Source: Streptomyces griseochromogenes (GTDB lineage: Bacteria > Actinomycetota > Actinomycetes > Streptomycetales > Streptomycetaceae). From it: DNA of 64,000 nucleotides. The translations under genes were made by a program, and so were the position numbers. The stretch covers positions 9,982,001 to 10,046,000 of the forward strand of contig NZ_CP016279.1 in assembly GCF_001542625.1 (NCBI RefSeq), given 5' to 3'. The notes below the pieces were generated by a model. The model ran no database searches and was not told where the DNA came from. It was given only the letters and a program-made list of their open reading frames with translations. Positions 56,981 to 63,200 of the stretch are shown here, piece after piece. Numbering within the stretch: position 1 is the stretch's first letter; each line of letters opens with the position of its first letter.

Positions 56981-58566
56981 GCGGCGGCCTCGCTCTTCTT
57001 CCCGTCGATCTCGTCGATCTCGTCGATCTCGTCGGCCTCGGCGACCGACGTCTTCGTCCGCTCCCCAGCCTTGCGGATCACCTCGTACTCCGCCAGGTCC
57101 ACCCGCCGGGTCGCGCGCCGGAACTCCGTCGTCGTACCCGGCCAGATGGTGGTGTTGCGGCCGCTCGCGTCGAGGTACCAGCTGGTGCAGCCGCCGGTGT
57201 TCCACACGGTCCGCTTCATACGCTCCTGGACCTGGTGGTTCCAGTTGTCGACGGCTTCGGGCCTGGCGTCGAGGGCGGTGCGGCCTCCCCCAGTGCCTTG
57301 AGGGCCTGGGGGGACCCCCAGAACGTCCAGCTGGCGCAGATAGTCGGCCATGTAGTTCAGCTGGGACTCGATCATCAGGATCATGGAGGAGTTCCCGAGG
57401 CCGGTGTTGGGCCCGATGATCGTCATCCAGTTCGGGAACCCGGCCGCCGAGGCGCCGCGCAGCGCCCGCATACCGCCCTTCCAGGACTCGGCGAGCGTGA
57501 TGCCCTCCGCGCCGACCACGCGCTCGGCGATCGGCATGTCCGTGACGTGGAAGCCCGTACCGAAGATGATCGCGTCGACCTCGGCCTCGCTGCCGTCGGC
57601 GGCGACCACGGTCGACCCGCGGATCTCGGTGAGCCCGCTCGCGACGACGTCCACATTCGGCCGGGCCAGCGCCGGGTAGTACTCGCTGGAGAGCAGGATC
57701 CGCTTGCAGCCGATGCGGTAGTCGGGGGTGAGCTTGGCGCGCAGGGCCGGGTCCTTGACGGCGCGGGCCATGTTGCGCTTGGCGAGCCGTTCGACCAGGC
57801 CGAGTTCGTCGGGATGCTTGGTGAACGCCTGCACCTGGAGTTCCCTCAGGCCCCACAGCACCCCGCGCCTGACCTGGGTGGTGAAGGGCAGCGCCCGGTG
57901 CAGCCGGCGCTCGGCGCCGCTGATGGCGCGGTCCACGCGCGGCATCACCCAGGGCGGGGTGCGCTGGAAGAGCGTGAGCCGGCCGACCTCGCGCTGGATG
58001 GCGGGCACGATCTGGATGGCGGAGGCGCCGGTACCCACCATGGCGACACGCTTGCCGCGCAGGTCGTAGTCGTGGTCCCAGCGGGCCGAGTGGAACACCG
58101 CGCCGGGGAAGGAGTCGAGCCCCGGGATCTCGGGGATCTTGGGATCGGACAGCGGCCCGGTGGCGGAGACCACGACGTCGGCGGTGAGCGACCCGCGGGC
58201 GGTCTCGATGGTCCACCGCAGGTTCTCGCCGTCCCAGGTCATCCTCCTCACCTCGGCGTCGAAGCGGATGTGGGGGCGCAGGCCGAAGACGTCGGCGACG
58301 TGCTCCAGGTAGGCGCGGATCCAGCGCTGACCGGAGAAGGTGCGCGGCCAGTCGGGGTTGGGCGCGAAGGAGAAGGAGTACAGATGGGACGGGATGTCGC
58401 AGGCGCATCCCGGATAGCTGTTGTCCCGCCAGGTACCGCCGACGCTGCCGGCCCGCTCCAGGACGACGAAGTCGGTGATCCCCTCACGGCGCAGCCGCAC
58501 GGCGGCCCCCAGCCCGCCGAAGCCGGACCCGATCACCGCCACTCGTACATGCTCGTGCTCGGCCAT
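56977..58566 (-). CDS. Type I Baeyer-Villiger / flavin monooxygenase
   Basis: The 529-aa FAD/NADPH enzyme has the FAD motif VIGSGFGGLGAAVRLR, the Baeyer-Villiger fingerprint FPGAVFHSARWD (FxGxxxHxxxW), and the NADPH motif VAMVGTGASAIQ. ATG 58566 has GGAGG 8 bases upstream. A 39-bp GC-rich repeat adds 13 residues in frame at 57283-57321, and a DEIDEIDEID microsatellite lies near the C-terminus. It is first in an operon with a hydrolase and an SDR, an order like the mycobacterial mymA locus. Divergent from a MerR gene. Confidence 0.93.
   Translation of the reverse strand: MAEHEHVRVAVIGSGFGGLGAAVRLRREGITDFVVLERAGSVGGTWRDNSYPGCACDIPSHLYSFSFAPNPDWPRTFSGQRWIRAYLEHVADVFGLRPHIRFDAEVRRMTWDGENLRWTIETARGSLTADVVVSATGPLSDPKIPEIPGLDSFPGAVFHSARWDHDYDLRGKRVAMVGTGASAIQIVPAIQREVGRLTLFQRTPPWVMPRVDRAISGAERRLHRALPFTTQVRRGVLWGLRELQVQAFTKHPDELGLVERLAKRNMARAVKDPALRAKLTPDYRIGCKRILLSSEYYPALARPNVDVVASGLTEIRGSTVVAADGSEAEVDAIIFGTGFHVTDMPIAERVVGAEGITLAESWKGGMRALRGASAAGFPNWMTIIGPNTGLGNSSMILMIESQLNYMADYLRQLDVLGVPPGPQGTGGGRTALDARPEAVDNWNHQVQERMKRTVWNTGGCTSWYLDASGRNTTIWPGTTTEFRRATRRVDLAEYEVIRKAGERTKTSVAEADEIDEIDEIDGKKSEAAA
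57283..57321. repeat. In-frame GC-rich repeat inside the monooxygenase gene
   Basis: A CTCCCCCAG…CTGGGGGGACCCCCAG imperfect palindrome of the kind usually seen between Streptomyces genes. It is 39 bases (13 codons), contributing a Gly/Pro-rich segment (VPPGPQGTGGG) to the protein. Confidence 0.55.
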
Positions 58567-58597
58567 CCCGAAGCCTCCACGCATCACCTTGGACTCT

Positions 58598-58613
58598 GCC
58601 AGTGAATACTGGC
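58598..58613. promoter_or_regulatory. Inverted repeat between monooxygenase and merR
   Basis: GCCAGT-GAAT-ACTGGC is a perfect 6-base inverted repeat, placed 32 bp upstream of the monooxygenase start. It is the likely MerR-protein operator. Confidence 0.6.
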
Positions 58614-58698
58614 GCAATGGGACTGTAGAGCAGCTCCGTACCGAGCGGTAGGGGGCGCGGGAAGGAAAGTTACCGGCGGTACACCATAGGCTTCGGGC

Positions 58699-59388
58699 GT
58701 GGCAGACGACGGCGGACGCAGTGGCGGGCAGGACGGCAGGCAGGCCGGCGGAGTACGCGAGTACCGCATGGAGGAGCTGGCTCGTCTGGCCGGCATCACC
58801 GTGCGCACGCTGCGCTTCTACCGCGAGCGCAAGCTGATCCCGCCGCCGCGCCGCGAGGGCCGTATCGCCTGGTACGACGACCACCACCTGGCCCGTCTGC
58901 GCACGATCTCGGCCCTGCTGGAGCGCGGCCACACCCTGAGCGGCATCGCGGAACTCGCGGAGGCCCTCGACCAGGGCCGCGATGTCGCCGACCTCCTCGG
59001 CGTCGACACCCCCACCGAGGAGGAGCCGGTCCGCCTCACCCCCGAGGAACTCGCCGCCCGCTTCGAGGGCGAGGTGACCCCCGAGAACCTCGCCGCCGCC
59101 ATGGACCTGGGCTACCTCGGCACCGACGGGGACCAGATCGTCCACATCAGCAGCCGCCTGCTGGACGTCTCCTCCGCCCTGGTCCGCGAGGGCATCCCGC
59201 TCGCGGAGGTACTGGCGGCCGCCAAGCGCGTCCGGGAACACGCGGACGCCCTCGCCGAACTGTTCACCGGCCTGATCCTGCGCCACGCCCCCGAGGAGGA
59301 CCTCCAGCGCCTGCGCCCGCTCGCCCGCAGCGTGGTGGAGGCGGAGATGTCCCTCGCCCTGGACCGGCAGCTGAACAAGCGGGCCTGA
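58699..59388 (+). CDS. MerR-family regulator
   Basis: The 229-aa protein has the MerR HTH (YRMEELARLAGITVRTLRFYRERKL; ~23-45) and wing (RREGRIAWYDDHHLARLRTI), then a long effector domain of unknown type. It is divergent from the monooxygenase operon with an inverted repeat between. Its N-terminal 20 residues are low complexity (GGRSGGQDGRQAGG). It probably activates the operon. GTG at 58699. Confidence 0.92.
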   Translation: MADDGGRSGGQDGRQAGGVREYRMEELARLAGITVRTLRFYRERKLIPPPRREGRIAWYDDHHLARLRTISALLERGHTLSGIAELAEALDQGRDVADLLGVDTPTEEEPVRLTPEELAARFEGEVTPENLAAAMDLGYLGTDGDQIVHISSRLLDVSSALVREGIPLAEVLAAAKRVREHADALAELFTGLILRHAPEEDLQRLRPLARSVVEAEMSLALDRQLNKRA

Positions 59389-59413
59389 GCGACGGCGCGG
59401 CGCGCGGGCGTAC

Positions 59414-59503
59414 AGGTCGCCGCGCCTCTACGGGTCGTCGCGTCTCTACGGGTCGCCACGCCTCTACAGGTCGTCGCGTCTCTACAGATCGCAGCAGCCC
59501 TAG
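59414..59503. repeat. 18-bp tandem repeat array with 36-bp higher-order period
   Basis: Five consecutive 18-bp units run from 59414. Units 2 and 4 share GGTCGTCGCGTCTCTAC and units 1 and 3 share GGTCGCC(G/A)CGCCTCTAC, so the pattern alternates A-B-A-B with a degenerate fifth unit that runs into the xth stop codon. The array fills the gap between convergent merR and xth. Confidence 0.9.
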
Positions 59504-60303
59504 AGGTCGTACACGACGGTCACCGGCGCGTGGTCGGACCAGCGCTCGGCGTGGGTGGCCGCGCGCTCCACGTGGCCCTTGACGGCCTTGGCCGCGAGGC
59601 CGGGGGTGGCCACGTGATAGTCGATGCGCCATCCCGAGTCGTTGTCGAAGGCCCGGCCGCGGTACGACCACCAGGTGTACGGCCCCTCGGCGTCCGGGTG
59701 CAGGGCGCGCACCACATCGACGTAGCCGCCCTCCTCGGCGGCGAACACCTGGGTGAGCCACTCCCGCTCCTCGGGCAGGAAGCCGGAGTTCTTGGTGTTG
59801 CCGCGCCAGTTCTTGAGGTCGGCCTGCTGGTGGGCGATGTTCCAGTCGCCGCAGACGACCACCTGGCGCCCGTCGGCGGCGGCCCGTTCGCGCAGCCCCT
59901 GGAGGTGCGCGAGGAACTCGCCCATGAAGCGGATCTTCTCGTCCTGGCGCTCGGTGCCGACCTCACCGGAGGGCAGATAGAGGGAGGCGACGGTGACGCC
60001 GGGCAGGTCGGCCTCGACGTAGCGCCCGCTGCCGTCGAACTCGGCCGATCCGAAACCGACCCGGACCCGGTCGGGCTCGCGCCGCGTGTACAGGGAGACG
60101 CCCGCGCGCCCCTTGGCGGCGGCCGGGGCGTGCACTACGTGCCAGCCGCCGGGCTGCCGGACCGTCTCGGGCAGTTGGTGCGGCTCGGCGCGCACCTCCT
60201 GCAGACAGACGACGTCCGCGGAGGTCTGGGCGAGCCACTCCACGAAGCCCTTCTTGGCGGCGGCCCGCAGCCCGTTCACATTCACCGAGGTCACAGTCAG
60301 CAC
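59500..60303 (-). CDS. xth: Exodeoxyribonuclease III (AP endonuclease)
   Basis: The 267-aa Mg-dependent nuclease of base-excision repair starts VTSVNVNGLRAA and carries VCLQEVRAE (metal Glu), CGDWNIAHQ, RIDYHVATPG and SDHAPVTV. GTG 60303 gives the expected start. The upstream ORF extension is unsupported. The TAG stop is embedded in the last unit of the tandem repeat array. Confidence 0.95.
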   Translation of the reverse strand: MLTVTSVNVNGLRAAAKKGFVEWLAQTSADVVCLQEVRAEPHQLPETVRQPGGWHVVHAPAAAKGRAGVSLYTRREPDRVRVGFGSAEFDGSGRYVEADLPGVTVASLYLPSGEVGTERQDEKIRFMGEFLAHLQGLRERAAADGRQVVVCGDWNIAHQQADLKNWRGNTKNSGFLPEEREWLTQVFAAEEGGYVDVVRALHPDAEGPYTWWSYRGRAFDNDSGWRIDYHVATPGLAAKAVKGHVERAATHAERWSDHAPVTVVYDL

Positions 60304-60375
60304 CAGGGCACGATACCGGCACACTGGTCGGAGCCCGGTCACCCCGTCGCCCGCACAGAAGTGCCTGCATAGAAG

Positions 60376-60381
60376 TACGAT
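60376..60381 (+). promoter_or_regulatory. Candidate -10 element of a leaderless GNAT transcript
   Basis: TACGAT lies 7 bases before ATG 60389 and no ribosome site is present, so the transcript probably begins at or near the start codon. The -35 is not clear. Confidence 0.4.
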
Positions 60382-60388
60382 GCCCAGC

Positions 60389-60865
60389 ATGAATATACGC
60401 CGTGTTCGCTTCGACCACCCCGACGCCCTCGAACTCAACGACGAGGTGCAGGCCGAATACCACCTGCGCTACGGCGACGGCGGCGACGCCACGGTCCTCG
60501 ACGCCATCGACTTCGACCCGCCCCGGGGCGTGTATCTGATCGCCTACGACGAACACGACCGGCCGGTCGCCACCGGCGGCTGGCGCAGCCAGGACCGCAA
60601 CGAGGAGGGCAACGAGGACGGCGACGCCGAACTCAAGCGCATGTTCGTCGTCGCCCGGATGCGCGGCCGCGGCCTCGCCCGGCGCATGCTCACGGCTCTG
60701 GAGGAGGACGCCCGCGCGGCCGGCCGTATCCGCATGGTCCTGGAGACCGGCACCAAGCAGCCGGAGGCCATCGCCCTGTACACGTCGAGCGGCTACGCGC
60801 CCTGCGTCAAGTTCGGCTACTACCGCCACTACGAGGACAGCCGCTGCTTCGCGAAGGAGCTGTAG
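60389..60865 (+). CDS. GNAT-family N-acetyltransferase
   Basis: The 158-aa protein has FVVARMRGRGLARRMLTALE (acetyl-CoA loop, ~89-105) and a C-terminal GSGYAPCV-like segment (TSSGYAPCVKFGYY). ATG 60380 is an alternative start (MPSMN). Divergent from xth. The acceptor substrate is unknown. Confidence 0.9.
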   Translation: MNIRRVRFDHPDALELNDEVQAEYHLRYGDGGDATVLDAIDFDPPRGVYLIAYDEHDRPVATGGWRSQDRNEEGNEDGDAELKRMFVVARMRGRGLARRMLTALEEDARAAGRIRMVLETGTKQPEAIALYTSSGYAPCVKFGYYRHYEDSRCFAKEL

Positions 60866-60880
60866 GGCTCCGGACGCGCT

Positions 60881-60914
60881 GAAGCCCCAGTCGACTTTCG
60901 CCGACTGGGGCTTC
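60881..60914 (+). terminator. Perfect terminator hairpin
   Basis: A 13-bp perfect stem (GAAGCCCCAGTCG with its complement) and 8-nt loop follow the GNAT gene by 16 bases. The following 150 bases to 61068 hold no gene that I can support. Confidence 0.85.
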
Positions 60915-61068
60915 ATGCTGCGTGGGGTGTTCACGAGTGGGTCTGATCAGGCACGACTCGCCAGCTGGAAGACCTTTTCCCGTGAGACGTGTGATCGTTG
61001 CCCGTCAGGCTGCGGTCAGCCACCGTGGAGGCTCCAGTCGTCGGGGCCGCGTTCGAGGCGATGGCTTC

Positions 61069-61455
61069 TCAGGCGTGCCGGGACCAGAAGGCGACGAACG
61101 TGATGTAGGCGATGGCGGCGGTGGCGACGAACCAGAAGTACGGGTCGCCGCTTCGTCCGGATGCCAGGTCACCGATGAAGGCGTAGAGGTTCCCCACGGT
61201 GAGCACCACGCCCGTGCCGGCCCAGGCTCGCCCTGAGATCCGGGCGAAGCGCTCGTCGGGTTCCTTCTCGGTGAGGCCCTGGTAGGTCTCGTTCCGGCGT
61301 CCCAGCAGCACTAAGACAAGGCTGCAGACCGCCAGGATCCCGAACGTCACCAGGCCGATAGCGAGGCGGCCCCCGAAAGCCGCGGCCACGAGGCAGACAA
61401 CTCCGAGGACGAGGAAGAAGCCGGGGACGGACCGCCTGGCTGTGTTACTGGTCAT
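61069..61455 (-). CDS. Small four-TM membrane protein paired with an XRE regulator
   Basis: The 128-aa protein has about four hydrophobic helices (VPGFFLVLGVVCLVAAAF, AIGLVTFGILAVCSLVLVLL, TGVVLTVGNLYAFIGDL, FWFVATAAIAYITFVAFW). ATG 61455 with GAGGA 8 bases upstream is chosen. It overlaps the XRE gene by 11 bp. Similar pairs, a 70-aa XRE plus a small membrane protein, are widespread in bacteria. Function unknown. Confidence 0.85.
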   Translation of the reverse strand: MTSNTARRSVPGFFLVLGVVCLVAAAFGGRLAIGLVTFGILAVCSLVLVLLGRRNETYQGLTEKEPDERFARISGRAWAGTGVVLTVGNLYAFIGDLASGRSGDPYFWFVATAAIAYITFVAFWSRHA

Positions 61456-61657
61456 CTGCTGGGTCCTCTTCGGCATGGAACATCTCCTCAACGCTGACTT
61501 CGAAGAACTTGGCCAGGGACATGGCGAGCGGCAGGGAAGGTGTGTACCGCTCGGTCTCGATGGCGTTGATCGTTTGCCGTGAGACCCCCAGGGCCGTGCC
61601 TAGCTGACCCTGGGAGAGTCCACGTTCCGACCGCAGTTTCCTGACGCTGTTTCGCAC
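61445..61657 (-). CDS. Small XRE-family regulator (YozG-like)
   Basis: The 70-aa protein is almost entirely a helix-turn-helix (RNSVRKLRSERGLSQGQLGT, VSRQTINAIETERYTPSLPL) with a short acidic tail. GTG 61657 has no ribosome site. It lies directly after a promoter-like TTGACA/TAAGCT pair and a large inverted repeat, suggesting a leaderless, autoregulated transcript. It overlaps the membrane-protein gene. Confidence 0.88.
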   Translation of the reverse strand: MRNSVRKLRSERGLSQGQLGTALGVSRQTINAIETERYTPSLPLAMSLAKFFEVSVEEMFHAEEDPADDQ

Positions 61658-61658
61658 A

Positions 61659-61706
61659 TGTAAAGCTTACTTGTCACCCCTCGTCGGTTGTCAAGCTTGC
61701 TTTACA
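61659..61706. promoter_or_regulatory. Large inverted repeat controlling the XRE/membrane pair
   Basis: TGTAAAGCTTACTTGTCA (61659-61676) and TGTCAAGCTTGCTTTACA (61689-61706) form an imperfect inverted repeat. On the minus strand TTGACA then TAAGCT (19 bases apart) lead straight to GTG 61657. This is read as the XRE autoregulation site. Confidence 0.7.
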
Positions 61707-62036
61707 GACAGGGCGGGGCTTGCAGGGCGCCTCGGGCGCCGTGCTGGTGGTCAGCCCGGCAGGAAGGGCGAGTGCATCCCCAGTCGAAGAACAGAAGGAG
61801 TTCAGGGTCCACAGGCGGATGGTGGTTGCGGTGTCCCGCATCAGTCCGGGGATCGGGGCCACCATGTCGGCAAGGCTGGCATGCCGGGGGCGGAGGTCAG
61901 GTCGGCAGGACTGCGCGCGCAAGGGCGGCTTGCCCTCAACTGCCAGACAGGGTTGTGCATTTGGCTGTCTGGCATGGCTGGCGTTCCCTACGATGTCTGG
62001 CGTTGCGCCGACGTGCTGGCGGTTCGGGGAGGGCTG
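61707..62036. other. 330-bp region upstream of the coiled-coil gene
   Basis: No gene is supported. It includes the perfect 10-base inverted repeat TGCCAGACAG-N14-CTGTCTGGCA (61941-61974) and a further half-site TGTCTGGCG (61994-62002). Confidence 0.6.
61941..62002. promoter_or_regulatory. Repeated TGTCTGGC operator-like sites
   Basis: A perfect 10-base inverted repeat with 14-nt loop, plus a third copy of TGTCTGGC 28 bases after the second arm. They end 34 bases before the start of the coiled-coil/winged-helix gene. Confidence 0.65.
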
Positions 62037-62600
62037 ATGGTGTCCGGTGAGGCGGTTGCGGTCGAGGGGCTGCGCACGGCTGTGGACTTCTATGCCGACA
62101 AGGCCGCGCGTCTGCGGCAGCAGCGGGTGGATCTGGAGAAGGAACTGGCCCAGGTGGATGCCGACTTGGCCAGCGCCTCCGCTTCTCATGACCATCTGGC
62201 AGCCGCCTTGGAAGAGATCACCGCTGGAGCGGAAGCCGGCCCTGAGGCCCCTGGCGACCGGCCCGGTGATGAAGACGCCGAAGCACAGGGACCGGCGTCA
62301 GACGAGAACGGCGCGACGGGTTCCGCAGATTCTCCACAGCAGGGCGCCACGACGCCGCGGAACCTGCAGCTGGGTCAGCAGGTGCTGCAGGTGCTGGCCA
62401 CGGCGGGGCGGCCGTTGCGGGTGAAGGAGATCACGGAAGCCATCGGAAGGCCGGTTTCCGGAAAGCAGGGGGCGGCCGCGATCGAGACGACCCGCAAGAC
62501 CTGCAAGCGGCATGTCTCACAGGGCCGGGCTGTCGAGCCCGAGCCCGGGGTCTTCGCGATCGCTTCCGCCGGCAGCGGGCACGTGAAGGGGGCCGCCTAG
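62037..62600 (+). CDS. Coiled-coil plus winged-helix protein, unknown
   Basis: The 187-aa protein has an N-terminal coiled coil (KAARLRQQRVDLEKELAQVD, ~20-55), an acidic low-complexity middle (~60-105) and a C-terminal winged-helix domain (LQLGQQVLQVLATAGRPLRV, KEITEAIGRPVSGKQGAAAI). GGGGAGGG is just upstream of ATG 62037. It is likely to be a DNA-binding dimer. I do not know its family. It is close to the XRE and integrase-like genes at the right edge and may belong with them. Confidence 0.75.
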   Translation: MVSGEAVAVEGLRTAVDFYADKAARLRQQRVDLEKELAQVDADLASASASHDHLAAALEEITAGAEAGPEAPGDRPGDEDAEAQGPASDENGATGSADSPQQGATTPRNLQLGQQVLQVLATAGRPLRVKEITEAIGRPVSGKQGAAAIETTRKTCKRHVSQGRAVEPEPGVFAIASAGSGHVKGAA

Positions 62601-62618
62601 CGACTGCGCCCTCATGAG

Positions 62619-62653
62619 CGTCCCCTCCTCCCATTTGCGGGGAGAAGGGGACG
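62619..62653 (+). terminator. Terminator after the coiled-coil gene
   Basis: CGTCCCCTCCTCCC and GGGAGAAGGGGACG pair with one mismatch around a short loop, 19 bases past the stop. Confidence 0.7.
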
Positions 62654-62720
62654 GGCTCCGTTGAGCTTGCACCCTCTTCGGAACCTTTGACGTGGACCCC
62701 TGATAGTGGCTCACGCTGTT

Positions 62721-62752
62721 CCCGAGGCTAGAGCAACTGTGCTCGCCTCGGG
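62721..62752. terminator. Hairpin after the XRE gene
   Basis: CCCGAGGC pairs with GCCTCGGG, with inner GAGC/GCTC stem. It lies 11 bases past the minus-strand XRE stop and so is likely its terminator, and could also catch + strand transcription. Confidence 0.7.
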
Positions 62753-62762
62753 GGCGCGTGGC

Positions 62763-63125
62763 CTATTTTGTCGTTCCCTGCGCCGGTGAGGCCCGGGGAC
62801 GGAAGGGCCTTTTCCCATGCGTATGCGGCATTCCCCCGCTGGAGGGGTACAGCGGCACGGCAAGGAAGTTCTCCAGGCGGGCGACAGTGGCGACGTCGGG
62901 CCAGCAGCGGCCGGCGATCAGGTCGGCGATGGCCTGCCGGTTGACCCCCGAGCCGGCGGCGGCTTGCCGCAGGCTCCGCCGCTGGGTCTTGAGCACAGCT
63001 TCGAGGGCGCGGGCGATGCCCTGAACGACATCGGCGGCGGAGTCGTCGATCCCTGCGTGGGGCCAGGATTCCGGATTGTCGGCAAGCTCGCGCGGCGGCC
63101 TTTTTCGGGCCAAACCTCCCACCAT
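62763..63125 (-). CDS. XRE-type regulator divergent from the integrase-like gene
   Basis: The 120-aa protein has a helix-turn-helix (LRQAAAGSGVNRQAIADLIA, then CWPDVATVARLENFLAVPLY). The N-terminus is basic (ARKRPPREL). ATG 63125 has AAAGGAG 9 bases upstream. It is divergent from the integrase-like gene. An inverted repeat, ACTGGCTG-N6-CAGCCAGT, lies between the two starts and is its likely operator. Confidence 0.85.
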   Translation of the reverse strand: MVGGLARKRPPRELADNPESWPHAGIDDSAADVVQGIARALEAVLKTQRRSLRQAAAGSGVNRQAIADLIAGRCWPDVATVARLENFLAVPLYPSSGGMPHTHGKRPFRPRASPAQGTTK

Positions 63126-63167
63126 GTCGATGCACTCCTTTCCGTGAAGATCGGCTTCGACCCCTTC

Positions 63168-63189
63168 ACTGGCTGCTTGTCCAGCCAGT
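63168..63189. promoter_or_regulatory. Operator-like inverted repeat between XRE and integrase-like genes
   Basis: ACTGGCTG-CTTGTC-CAGCCAGT is a perfect 8-base inverted repeat, 11 bases before the integrase-like GTG at 63201 and 43 from the XRE start. Confidence 0.75.
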
Positions 63190-63200
63190 TTCGTTGGTCT

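Noticed and set aside
60915..61068. A possible transposase remnant after the GNAT terminator
   Set aside because: The short open frame there has no motif, and I could not support it as a gene or pseudogene.
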